This document shows, piece after piece, positions 45,415 through 58,500 of a stretch of 64,000 nt of DNA (its first letter is position 1; the number at the start of each line of letters is the position of its first letter). The position numbers and the translations under genes were made by a program. The DNA comes from Karalla daura (Eukaryota > Chordata > Actinopteri > Chaetodontiformes > Leiognathidae): contig JANZKI010000027.1 of assembly GCA_029224185.1 (NCBI GenBank), positions 930,001 to 994,000 on the forward strand, read 5' to 3'. Below the pieces are notes generated by a model. That model was given only the letters and a program-made list of their open reading frames with translations, was not told the origin of the DNA and did not search any database.

Positions 45415-48400
45415 TTGCTGCACTGCGTATGGGCCAATGGCGCACGTATCAACAAACTTTTTCAAAGCGCCTTTCCCCGCAGTCTCCTATGCAGGGGGCT
45501 GCAAACAGGCTCAACTAAGCGTTCTAAACACTTTTCCGGCCTGTTGCTGCACTGCGTATGGGCCAATGGCGCACGTATCAACAAACTTTTTCAAAGCGCT
45601 TTTCCCCGCAGTCTCCTATGCAGGGGGCTGCAAACAGGCTCAACTAAGCGTTCGAAACACTTTTCAGGCCTGTTGCTGCACTGCGTATGGGCAATGGTGC
45701 ACGTATCAACAAACTTTTTCAAAGCGCTTGTCCCCGCAGAATCCCATGCAGGGGGCTGCAAACAGGCTCAACTAAGCGTTCTAAACACTTTTCAAGCCTG
45801 TTGCTGAACTGCGTATGGGCAATGGTGCACGTATCAACAAACTTTTTCAAAGCGCTTTTCCCCACTGTGTCCTATGCAGGGGGCTATAAACAGGCTCAAC
45901 TAAGCGTTCTAAACACTTTTCAGGCCTGTTGCTGCACTGCGTATGGGCCAATGGTGCACGTATCAACAAACTTTTTCAAAGCGCTTTTCCCCACAGTCTC
46001 CCATGCAGGGGGCTGTATGCAGGCTCAACTAAGTGTTCTAAACACTTTTCAGGCCTGTTGCTGCACTGCGTATGGGCCAATGGTGCACGTATCAACAAAC
46101 TTTTTTAAAGCCCTTTTCCCCGCAGTCTCGAATGCAGGGGTCTGTCAACAGGCTCAACTAAGCGTTCTAAACACTTTTCAGGCCTGTTGCTGCACTGCGT
46201 ATGGGCCAATGGTGCACGAATCAACAAACTTTTTCAAAGCGCTTGTCCCCGCAGAATCCCATGTAGGGGGTTGCAAACAGGCTCAACTAAGCGTTCAAAA
46301 CACTTTTCAAGCCTGTTGCTGCACTGCGTATGGGCCAATGGTGCACGAATCAACAAACTCTTTTGTTTGTTTTTGTTTGTCAACAAACTTTTTCAAAGCG
46401 CTTGTCCCTGCAGTCTCCTATGCAGGGGGCTGCAAACAGGCTCAACTATGCGTCCTAAACACTTTTCAGGCCTGTTGCTGCACTGCGTATGGGCCAATGG
46501 TGCACGTATCAACAAACTTTTTCAAAGCGCTTTTCCCCGCAGTCTCCCATGCAGGGGGCTGTAAACAGGCTCAACTAAGCGTTCTAAACACTTTTCAGGC
46601 CTGTTGCTGCACTGCGTATGGGCCAATGGTGCACGTATCCACAAACTTTTTTAAAGCCCTTTTCCCCGCAGTCTCCAATGCAGGGGTCTGTCAACAGGCT
46701 CAACTAAGCGTTCTAAACACTTTTCAGGCCTGTTGCTGCACTGCGTATGGGCCAATGGTGCACGAATCAACAAACTTTTTCAAAGCGCTTGTCCCCGCAG
46801 AATCCCATGTAGGGGGTTGCAAACAGGCTCAACTAAGCGTTCGAAACACTTTTCAGGCCTGTTGCTGCACTGCGTATGGGCCAATGGTGCACAAATCAAC
46901 AAACTCTTTTGTTTGTTTTTGTTTGTCAACAAACGTTTTCAAAGCGCTTGTCCCTGCAGTCTCCTATGTAGGGGGCTGCAAACAGGCTCAACAATGCGTC
47001 CTAAACACTTTTCAGGCCTGTTGCTGCACTGCGTATGGGCCAATGGTGCACGTATCAACAAACTTTTTCAAAGCGCTTTTCCCCGCAGTCTCCCATGCAG
47101 GGGGCTGTAAACAGGCTCAACTAAGCGTTCTAAACACTTTTCAGGCCTGTTGCTGCACTGCGTATGGGCCAATGGTCAATGTATCAACAAACTTTTTCAA
47201 AGCGCTTTTCCCCGCAGTCTCCCATGCAGGGGGCTGGAAGCAGGCTCAACAAAGCGTTCTAAACACTTTTCAGGCCTGTTGCTGCACTGCGTATGGGCCA
47301 ATGGTGCACGAATCAACAAACTTTTTTGTTTGTTTTTGTTTGTCAACAAACTTTTTCAAAGCGCTTTTCCCCGCAGTCTCCTATGCAGGGGGCTGTAAAC
47401 AGGCTCAACTAAGCGTTCAAAACACTTTTCAGGCCTGTTGCTGCACTGCGTATGGGCCAATGGCGCACGTATCAACAAACTTTTTCAAAGCGCCTTTCCC
47501 CGCAGTCTCCTATGCAGGGGGCTGCAAACAGGCTCAACTAAGCGTTCTAAACACTTTTCCGGCCTGTTGCTGCACTGCGTATGGGCCAATGGCGCACGTA
47601 TCAACAAACTTTTTCAAAGCGCTTTTCCCCGCAGTCTCCTATGCAGGGGGCTGCAAACAGGCTCAACTAAGCGTTCGAAACACTTTTCAGGCCTGTTGCT
47701 GCACTGCGTATGGGCAATGGTGCACGTATCAACAAACTTTTTCAAAGCGCTTGTCCCCGCAGAATCCCATGCAGGGGGCTGCAAATAGGCTCAACTAAGC
47801 GTTCTAAACACTTTTCAAGCCTGTTGCTGAACTGCGTATGGGCAATGGTGCACGTATCAACAAACTTTTTCAAAGCGCTTTTCCCCACTGTGTCCTATGC
47901 AGGGGGCTATAAACAGGCTCAACTAAGCGTTCTAAACACTTTTCAGGCCTGTTGCTGCACTGCGTATGGGCCAATGGTGCACATATCAACAACCTTTTTC
48001 AAAGCGCTTTTCCCCACAGTCTCCCATGCAGGGGGCTGTATGCAGGCTCAACTAAGTGTTCTAAACATTTTTCAGGCCTGTTGCTGCACTGCGTATGGGC
48101 CAATGGTGCACGTATCAACAAACTTTTTTAAAGCCCTTTTCCCCGCAGTCTCGAATGCAGGGGTCTGTCAACAGGCTCAACTAAGCGTTCTAAACACTTT
48201 TCAGGCCTGTTGCTGCACTGCGTATGGGCCAATGGTGCACGAATCAACAAACTTTTTCAAAGCGCTTGTCCCCGCAGAATCCCATGTAGGGGGTTGCAAA
48301 CAGGCTCAACTAAGCGTTCAAAACACTTTTCAAGCCTGTTGCTGCACTGCGTATGGGCCAATGGTGCACGAATCAACAAACTCTTTTGTTTGTTTTTGTT

Positions 48401-49460
48401 TGTCAACAAACTTTTTCAAAGCGCTTGTCCCTGCAGTCTCCTATGCAGGGGGCTGCAAACAGGCTCAACTATGCGTCCTAAACACTTTTCAGGCCTGTTG
48501 CTGCACTGCGTATGGGCCAATGGTGCACGTATCAACAAACTTTTTCAAAGCGCTTTTCCCCGCAGTCTCCCATGCAGGGGGCTGTAAACAGGCTCAACTA
48601 AGCGTTCTAAACACTTTTCAGGCCTGTTGCTGCACTGCGTATGGGCCAATGGTGCACGTATCCACAAACTTTTTTAAAGCCCTTTTCCCCGCAGTCTCCA
48701 ATGCAGGGGTCTGTCAACAGGCTCAACTAAGCGTTCTAAACACTTTTCAGGCCTGTTGCTGCACTGCGTATGGGCCAATGGTGCACGAATCAACAAACTT
48801 TTTCAAAGCGCTTGTCCCCGCAGAATCCCATGTAGGGGGTTGCAAACAGGCTCAACTAAGCGTTCGAAACACTTTTCAGGCCTGTTGCTGCACTGCGTAT
48901 GGGCCAATGGTGCACAAATCAACAAACTCTTTTGTTTGTTTTTGTTTGTCAACAAACGTTTTCAAAGCGCTTGTCCCTGCAGTCTCCTATGTAGGGGGCT
49001 GCAAACAGGCTCAACAATGCGTCCTAAACACTTTTCAGGCCTGTTGCTGCACTGCGTATGGGCCAATGGTGCACGTATCAACAAACTTTTTCAAAGCGCT
49101 TTTCCCCGCAGTCTCCCATGCAGGGGGCTGTAAACAGGCTCAACTAAGCGTTCTAAACACTTTTCAGGCCTGTTGCTGCACTGCGTATGGGCCAATGGTA
49201 AATGTATCAACAAACTTTTTCAAAGCGCTTTTCCCCGCAGTCTCCCATGCAGGGGGCTGGAAGCAGGCTCAACAAAGCGTTCTAAACACTTTTCAGGCCT
49301 GTTGCTGCACTGCGTATGGGCCAATGGTGCACGAATCAACAAACTTTTTTGTTTGTTTTTGTTTGTCAACAAACTTTTTCAAAGCGCTTGTCCCCGCAGT
49401 CTCCTATGCAGGGGGCTGTAAACAGGCTCAACTAAGCTTTCTAAACACTTTTCAGGCCTG
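45415..49460 (-). repeat. 2023-bp higher-order repeat of subfamily B, two tandem copies
   Basis: Copy 1 is about 45415-47437 and copy 2 about 47438-49460. The unit is 15 monomers with three 30-bp insertions (15 x 129 + 90 - 2). Rare variants are shared at the same offset, for example GCACAAATCAAC (46891 and 48914), CAACAAACGTTTTC (46928 and 48951) and CAGTCTCGAATGCAGG. Only scattered substitutions separate the copies. Confidence 0.85.
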
Positions 49461-52400
49461 TTGCTGCACTGCGTATGGGCCAATGGTGCACGTATCAACA
49501 AACTTTTTCAAAGCCCTTTTCCCCGCAGTCTCCAATGCAGGGGTCTGTGAACAGGCTCAACTAAGCGTTCTAAACACTTTTCAGGCCTGTTGCTGCACTG
49601 CGTATGGGCCAATGGTGCACGAATCAACAAACTTTTTCAAAGCGCTTGTCCCTGCAGAATCCCATGTAGGGGGCTGCAAAAAGGCTCAACTAAGCGTTCC
49701 AAACACTTTTCAGGCCTGTTGCTGCACTGCGTATGGGCCAATGGTGCACGTATCAACAAACTTTTTTGTTTGTTTTTGTTTGTCAACAAACTTTTTCAAA
49801 GAGCTTGTCCCTGCAGTCTCCTATGCAGGGGGCTGTAAACAGGCTCAACTAAGCGTTCTAAACACTTTTCAGGCCTTTTGCTGCACTGCGTATGGGCCAA
49901 TGGTGCACGTATCAACAACCTTTTTCAAAGCGCTTTTCCCCGCAGTCTCCTATGCAGGGGGCTGTAAACAGGCTCAACTAAGCGTTCCAAACACTTTTCA
50001 GGCCTGTTGCTGCACTGCGTATGGGCCAATGGTGCACGAATCAACAAACTTTTTTGTTTGTTTTTGTTTGTCAACAAACTTTTTCAAAGCGCTTGTCCCT
50101 GCAGTCTCCTATGCAGGGGGCTGCAAACAGGCTCAACTATGCGTCCGAAACACTTTTCAGGCCTGTTGCTGCACTGCGTATGGGCCAATGGTGCACGTAT
50201 CGACAAACTTTTTCAAAGCGCTTTTCCCCGCAGTCTCCCATGCAGGGGGCTGTAAACAGGCTCAACTAAGCGTTCTAAACACTTTTCAGGCCTGTTGCTG
50301 CACTGCGTATGGGCCAATGGTAAACGTATCAACAAACTTTTTCAAAGCGCTTTTCCCCGCAGTCTCCCATGCAGGGGGCTGGAAGCAGGCTCAACAAAGC
50401 GTTCTAAACACTTTTCAGGCCTGTTGCTGCACTGCGTATGGGCCAATGGTGCACGTATCAACAACCTTTTTCAAAGCGCTTTTCCCCGCAGTCTCCTATG
50501 CAGGGGGCTGTAAACAGGCTCAACTAAGCATTCCAAACACTTTTCAGGCCTGTTGCTGCACTGCGTATGGGCCAATGGTGCACGTCTCAACAAACTTTTT
50601 CAAAGCGCGTTTCCGCGCAGTCTCCGATGCAGGGGGCTGTAAACAGGCTCAACTAAGCGTTCTAAACACTTTTCAGGCCTGTTGCTGCACTGCGTATGGG
50701 CCAATAGTGCATGTATCAAAAAACTTTTTCAAAGTGCTTTTCCCCGCAGTCTCCTATGCAGGGGGCTGTAAACAAGCTCAACTAAGCGTTCTAAACACTT
50801 TTCAGGCCTGTTGCTGCACTGCGTATGGGCCAATGGTGCACGTATTGACAAACTTTTTCAAAGCGCTGTTCCCCGCAGTCTCCCATGCAGGGGGCTGCAA
50901 GCAGGCTCAACTAAGCATTCTAAACATTTTTCAGGCCTGTTGCTGCACTGCGTATGGGCCAATGGTGCACGTATCAACAAACTTTTTCAAAGCCCTTTTC
51001 CCCGCAGTCTCCAATGCAGGGGTCTGTCAACAGGCTCAACTCAGCGTCCTAAACACTTTTCAGGCCTGTTGCTGCACTGCGTATGGGCCAATGGTGCACG
51101 TATCAACAAACTTTTTCTAAGCGCTTTTCCCCACAGTCTCCCATGCAGGGGGCTGTATGCAGGCTCAACTAAGTGTTCTAAACACTTTTCAGGCCTGTTG
51201 CTGCACTGCGTGTGGGCCAATGGTGCACGTATCAACAAACTTTTTTAAAGCCCTTTTCCCCGCAGTCTCCAATGCAGGGGTCTGTAAACAGGCTCAAGTA
51301 AGCGTTCGAAACACTTTTCAGGCCTGTTGCTGCACTGCGTATGGGCCAATGGTGCACGTATCAAGAAACTTTTTCAAAGCGCTTGTCCCCGCAGAATCCC
51401 ATGTAGGGGGCTGCAAACAGGCTCAACTAAGCGTTCGAAACACTTTTCAGGCCTGTTGCTGCACTGCGGATGGGCCAATGGTGCACGAATCAACAAACTT
51501 TTTTGTTTGTTTTTGTTTGTCAACAAACTTTTTCAAAGCGCTTGTCCCCGCAGTCTCCTATGCAGGGGGCTGTAAACAGGCTCAACTAAGCGTTCTAAAC
51601 ACTTTTCAGGCCTGTTGCTGCACTGCGTATGGGCAATTGTGCACGTATCAACAAACTTTTTCAAAGCCCTTTTCCCCGCAGTCTCCAATGCAGGGGTCTG
51701 TGAACAGGCTCAACTAAGCGTTCTAAACACTTTTCAGGCCTGTTGCTGCACTGCGTATGGGCCAATGGTGCACGAATCAACAAACTTTTTCAAAGCGCTT
51801 GTCCCCGCAGAATCCCATGTAGGGGGCTGCAAACAGGCTCAACTCAGCGTTCGAAACACTTTTCAGGCCTGTTGCTGCACTGCGTATGGGCCAATGGTGC
51901 ACGTATCAACAAACTTTTTTGTTTGTTTTTGTTTGTCAACAAACTTTTTCAAAGCGCTTGTCCCTGCAGTCTCCTATGCAGGGGGCTGCAAACAGGCTCA
52001 ACTATGCGTCCTAAACACTTTTCAGGCCTGGTGCTGCACTGCGTATGGGCCAATGGTGCACGTATCAACAAACTTTTTCAAAGCGCTTTTCCCCACAGTC
52101 TACCATGCAGGGGGCTGTAAACAGGCTCAACTAAGCGTTCTAAACACTTTTCAGGCCTGTTGCTGCACTGCGTATGGGCCAATGGTGCACGTATCAACAA
52201 ACTTTTTCAATGCGTTTGTCCCCGCAGAATCCCATGCAGGGGGCTGTAAACAGGCTCAACTAAGCGTTCTAAACACTTTTCAGGCCTGTTGCTGCACTGC
52301 GTATGGGCCAATGGTGCATGAATCAACAAACTCTTTTGTTTGTTTTTGTTTGTCAACAAACTTTTTCAAAGCGCTTGTCCCTGCAGTCTCCTATGCAGGG

Positions 52401-52576
52401 GGCTGTAAACAGGCTCAACTAAGCGTTCTCAACACTTTTCAGGCCTTTTGCTGCACTGCGTATGGGCCAATGGTGCACGTATCAACAACCTTTTTCAAAG
52501 CGCTTGTCCCTTCAGTCTCCTATGCAGGGGGCTGTAAACAGGCTCAACTAAGCGTTCCAAACACTTTTCAGGCCTG
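49460..52576 (-). repeat. Irregular B monomers between the 2023-bp and 675-bp HOR zones
   Basis: Monomers of mixed type with no clear long period. They include variants not seen elsewhere, such as CGTATTGACAAAC (near 50840), CCAATAGTGCATG (near 50701), GGGCAATTGTGCACG (near 51630) and CAATGCGTTTGTCC (near 52208). The last of these later appears inside the pentamer zone. Confidence 0.65.
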
Positions 52577-55500
52577 TTGCTGCACTGCGTATGGGCCAAT
52601 GGTGCACGAATCAACAAACTTTTTTGTTTGTTTTTGTTTGTCAACAAACTTTTTCAAAGCGCTTGTCCCTTCAGTCTCCTATGCAGGGGGCTGCAAACAG
52701 TCTCAACTATGCGTCCGAAACACTTTTCAGGCCTGTTGCTGCACTGCGTATGGGCCAATGGTGCACGTATCAACAAACTTTTTCAAAGCGCTTTTCCCCG
52801 CAGTCTCCCATGCAGGGGGCTGTAAACAGGCTCAACTAAGCGTTCTAAACACTTTTCAGGCCTGTTGCTGCACTGCGTATGGGCCAATGGTAAACGTATC
52901 AACAAACTTTTTCAAAGCGCTTTTCCCCGCAGTCTCCCATGCAGGGGGCTGGAAGCAGGCTCAACAAAGCGTTCTAAACACTTTTCAGGCCTGTTGCTGC
53001 ACTGCGTATGGGCCAATGGTGCACGTATCAACAACCTTTTTCAAAGCGCTTTTCCCCGCAGTCTCCTATGCAGGGGGCTGTAAACAGGCTCAACTAAGCG
53101 TTCCAAACACTTTTCAGGCCTGTTGCTGCACTGCGTATGGGCCAATGGTGCACGTATCAACAAACTTTTTTAAAGCCCTTTTCCCCGCAGTCTCCAATGC
53201 AGGGGTCTGTAAACAGGCTCAACTAAGCGTTCCAAACACTTTTCAGGCCTGTTGCTGCACTGCGTATGGGCCAATGGTGCACGAATCAACAAACTTTTTT
53301 GTTTGTTTTTGTTTGTCAACAAACTTTTTCAAAGCGCTTGTCCCTTCAGTCTCCTATGCAGGGGGCTGCAAACAGTCTCAACTATGCGTCCGAAACACTT
53401 TTCAGGCCTGTTGCTGCACTGCGTATGGGCCAATGGTGCACGTATCAACAAACTTTTTCAAAGCGCTTTTCCCCGCAGTCTCCCATGCAGGGGGCTGTAA
53501 ACAGGCTCAACTAAGCGTTCTAAACACTTTTCAGGCCTGTTGCTGCACTGCGTATGGGCCAATGGTAAACGTATCAACAAACTTTTTCAAAGCGCTTTTC
53601 CCCGCAGTCTCCCATGCAGGGGGCTGGAAGCAGGCTCAACAAAGCGTTCTAAACACTTTTCAGGCCTGTTGCTGCACTGCGTATGGGCCAATGGTGCACG
53701 TATCAACAACCTTTTTCAAAGCGCTTTTCCCCGCAGTCTCCTATGCAGGGGGCTGTAAACAGGCTCAACTAAGCGTTCCAAACACTTTTCAGGCCTGTTG
53801 CTGCACTGCGTATGGGCCAATGGTGCACGTATCAACAAACTTTTTTAAAGCCCTTTTCCCCGCAGTCTCCAATGCAGGGGTCTGTAAACAGGCTCAACTA
53901 AGCGTTCCAAACACTTTTCAGGCCTGTTGCTGCACTGCGTATGGGCCAATGGTGCACGAATCAACAAACTTTTTTGTTTGTTTTTGTTTGTCAACAAACT
54001 TTTTCAAAGCGCTTGTCCCTTCAGTCTCCTATGCAGGGGGCTGCAAACAGTCTCAACTATGCGTCCGAAACACTTTTCAGGCCTGTTGCTGCACTGCGTA
54101 TGGGCCAATGGTGCACGTATCAACAAACTTTTTCAAAGCGCTTTTCCCCGCAGTCTCCCATGCAGGGGGCTGTAAACAGGCTCAACTAAGCGTTCTAAAC
54201 ACTTTTCAGGCCTGTTGCTGCACTGCGTATGGGCCAATGGTAAACGTATCAACAAACTTTTTCAAAGCGCTTTTCCCCGCAGTCTCCCATGCAGGGGGCT
54301 GGAAGCAGGCTCAACAAAGCGTTCTAAACACTTTTCAGGCCTGTTGCTGCACTGCGTATGGGCCAATGGTGCACGTATCAACAACCTTTTTCAAAGCGCT
54401 TTTCCCCGCAGTCTCCTATGCAGGGGGCTGTAAACAGGCTCAACTAAGCGTTCCAAACACTTTTCAGGCCTGTTGCTGCACTGCGTATGGGCCAATGGTG
54501 CACGTATCAACAAACTTTTTTAAAGCCCTTTTCCCCGCAGTCTCCAATGCAGGGGTCTGTAAACAGGCTCAACTAAGCGTTCTAAACACTTTTCAGGCCT
54601 GTTGCTGCACTGCGTATGGGCCAATGGTGCACGTATCAACAAACTTTTTCAATGCGTTTGTCCCCGCAGAATCCCATGCAGGGGTCTGTCAACAGGCTCA
54701 ACTAAGCGTTCTAAACGCTTTTCAGGCCTGTTGCTGCACTGCGTATGGGCCAATGGTGCACGAATCAACAAACTCTTTTGTTTGTTTTTGTTTGTCAACA
54801 AACTTTTTCAAAGCGCTTGTCCCTTCAGTCTCCCATGCAGGGGTCTGTCAACAGGCTCAACTAAGCGTTCTAAACGCTTTTCAGGCCTGTTGCTGCACTG
54901 CGTATGGGCCAATGGTGCACGAATCAACAAACTTTTTTGTTTGTTTTTGTTTGTCAACAAACTTTTTCAAAGCGCTTGTCCCTTCAGTCTCCTATGCAGG
55001 GGGCTGCAAACAGTCTCAACTATGCGTCCGAAACACTTTTCAGGCCTGTTGCTGCACTGCGTATGGGCCAATGGTGCACGTATCAACAAACTTTTTCAAA
55101 GCGCTTTTCCCCGCAGTCTCCCATGCAGGGGGCTGTAAACAGGCTCAACTAAGCGTTCTAAACACTTTTCAGGCCTGTTGCTGCACTGCGTATGGGCCAA
55201 TGGTAAACGTATCAACAAACTTTTTCAAAGCGCTTTTCCCCGCAGTCTCCCATGCAGGGGGCTGGAAGCAGGCTCAACAAAGCGTTCTAAACACTTTTCA
55301 GGCCTGTTGCTGCACTGCGTATGGGCCAATGGTGCACGTATCAACAACCTTTTTCAAAGCGCTTTTCCCCGCAGTCTCCTATGCAGGGGGCTGTAAACAG
55401 GCTCAACTAAGCGTTCCAAACACTTTTCAGGCCTGTTGCTGCACTGCGTATGGGCCAATGGTGCACGTATCAACAAACTTTTTTAAAGCCCTTTTCCCCG

Positions 55501-58500
55501 CAGTCTCCAATGCAGGGGTCTGTAAACAGGCTCAACTAAGCGTTCCAAACACTTTTCAGGCCTGTTGCTGCACTGCGTATGGGCCAATGGTGCACGAATC
55601 AACAAACTTTTTTGTTTGTTTTTGTTTGTCAACAAACTTTTTCAAAGCGCTTGTCCCTTCAGTCTCCTATGCAGGGGGCTGCAAACAGTCTCAACTATGC
55701 GTCCGAAACACTTTTCAGGCCTGTTGCTGCACTGCGTATGGGCCAATGGTGCACGTATCAACAAACTTTTTCAAAGCGCTTTTCCCCGCAGTCTCCCATG
55801 CAGGGGGCTGTAAACAGGCTCAACTAAGCGTTCTAAACACTTTTCAGGCCTGTTGCTGCACTGCGTATGGGCCAATGGTAAACGTATCAACAAACTTTTT
55901 CAAAGCGCTTTTCCCCGCAGTCTCCCATGCAGGGGGCTGGAAGCAGGCTCAACAAAGCGTTCTAAACACTTTTCAGGCCTGTTGCTGCACTGCGTATGGG
56001 CCAATGGTGCACGTATCAACAACCTTTTTCAAAGCGCTTTTCCCCGCAGTCTCCTATGCAGGGGGCTGTAAACAGGCTCAACTAAGCGTTCCAAACACTT
56101 TTCAGGCCTGTTGCTGCACTGCGTATGGGCCAATGGTGCACGTATCAACAAACTTTTTTAAAGCCCTTTTCCCCGCAGTCTCCAATGCAGGGGTCTGTAA
56201 ACAGGCTCAACTAAGCGTTCCAAACACTTTTCAGGCCTGTTGCTGCACTGCGTATGGGCCAATGGTGCACGAATCAACAAACTTTTTTGTTTGTTTTTGT
56301 TTGTCAACAAACTTTTTCAAAGCGCTTGTCCCTTCAGTCTCCTATGCAGGGGGCTGCAAACAGTCTCAACTATGCGTCCGAAACACTTTTCAGGCCTGTT
56401 GCTGCACTGCGTATGGGCCAATGGTGCACGTATCAACAAACTTTTTCAAAGCGCTTTTCCCCGCAGTCTCCCATGCAGGGGGCTGTAAACAGGCTCAACT
56501 AAGCGTTCTAAACACTTTTCAGGCCTGTTGCTGCACTGCGTATGGGCCAATGGTAAACGTATCAACAAACTTTTTCAAAGCGCTTTTCCCCGCAGTCTCC
56601 CATGCAGGGGGCTGGAAGCAGGCTCAACAAAGCGTTCTAAACACTTTTCAGGCCTGTTGCTGCACTGCGTATGGGCCAATGGTGCACGTATCAACAACCT
56701 TTTTCAAAGCGCTTTTCCCCGCAGTCTCCTATGCAGGGGGCTGTAAACAGGCTCAACTAAGCGTTCCAAACACTTTTCAGGCCTGTTGCTGCACTGCGTA
56801 TGGGCCAATGGTGCACGTATCAACAAACTTTTTTAAAGCCCTTTTCCCCGCAGTCTCCAATGCAGGGGTCTGTAAACAGGCTCAACTAAGCGTTCTAAAC
56901 ACTTTTCAGGCCTGTTGCTGCACTGCGTATGGGCCAATGGTGCACGTATCAACAAACTTTTTCAATGCGTTTGTCCCCGCAGAATCCCATGCAGGGGTCT
57001 GTCAACAGGCTCAACTAAGCGTTCTAAACGCTTTTCAGGCCTGTTGCTGCACTGCGTATGGGCCAATGGTGCACGAATCAACAAACTCTTTTGTTTGTTT
57101 TTGTTTGTCAACAAACTTTTTCAAAGCGCTTGTCCCTGCAGTCTCCTATGCAGGGGGCTGTAAACAGGCTCAACTAAGCGTTCTAAACACTTTTCAGGCC
57201 TTTTGCTGCACTGCGTATGGGCCAATGGTGCACGTATCAACAACCTTTTTCAAAGCGCTTTTCCCCGCAGTCTCCTATGCAGGGGGCTGTAAACAGGCTC
57301 AACTAAGCGTTCCAAACACTTTTCAGGCCTGTTGCTGCACTGCGTATGGGCCAATGGTGCACGAATCAACAAACTTTTTTGTTTGTTTTTGTTTGTCAAC
57401 AAACTTTTTCAAAGCGCTTGTCCCTTCAGTCTCCTATGCAGGGGGCTGCAAACAGTCTCAACTATGCGTCCGAAACACTTTTCAGGCCTGTTGCTGCACT
57501 GCGTATGGGCCAATGGTGCACGTATCAACAAACTTTTTCAAAGCGCTTTTCCCCGCAGTCTCCCATGCAGGGGGCTGTAAACAGGCTCAACTAAGCGTTC
57601 TAAACACTTTTCAGGCCTGTTGCTGCACTGCGTATGGGCCAATGGTAAACGTATCAACAAACTTTTTCAAAGCGCTTTTCCCCGCAGTCTCCCATGCAGG
57701 GGGCTGGAAGCAGGCTCAACAAAGCGTTCTAAACACTTTTCAGGCCTGTTGCTGCACTGCGTATGGGCCAATGGTGCACGTATCAACAACCTTTTTCAAA
57801 GCGCTTTTCCCCGCAGTCTCCTATGCAGGGGGCTGTAAACAGGCTCAACTAAGCGTTCCAAACACTTTTCAGGCCTGTTGCTGCACTGCGTATGGGCCAA
57901 TGGTGCACGTATCAACAAACTTTTTTAAAGCCCTTTTCCCCGCAATCTCCAATGCAGGGGTCTGTAAACAGGCTCAACTAAGCGTTCCAAACACTTTTCA
58001 GGCCTGTTGCTGCACTGCGTATGGGCCAATGGTGCACGAATCAACAAACTTTTTTGTTTGTTTTTGTTTGTCAACAAACTTTTTCAAAGCGCTTGTCCCT
58101 TCAGTCTCCTATGCAGGGGGCTGCAAACAGTCTCAACTATGCGTCCGAAACACTTTTCAGGCCTGTTGCTGCACTGCGTATGGGCCAATGGTGCACGAAT
58201 CAACAAACTTTTTTGTTTGTTTTTGTTTGTCAACAAACTTTTTCAAAGCGCTTGTCCCTTCAGTCTCCTATGCAGGGGGCTGCAAACAGTCTCAACTATG
58301 CGTCCGAAACACTTTTCAGGCCTGTTGCTGCACTGCGTATGGGCCAATGGTGCACGTATCAACAAACTTTTTCAAAGCGCTTTTCCCCGCAGTCTCCCAT
58401 GCAGGGGGCTGTAAACAGGCTCAACTAAGCGTTCTAAACACTTTTCAGGCCTGTTGCTGCACTGCGTATGGGCCAATGGTAAACGTATCAACAAACTTTT

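Noticed and set aside
33817..51120. Long B-array open frames (up to 1136 codons) as a repetitive secreted or cysteine-rich protein family
   Set aside because: Open by unit length alone. Single-base deletions switch frames between adjacent monomers, and substitutions show no sign of protein-level constraint.
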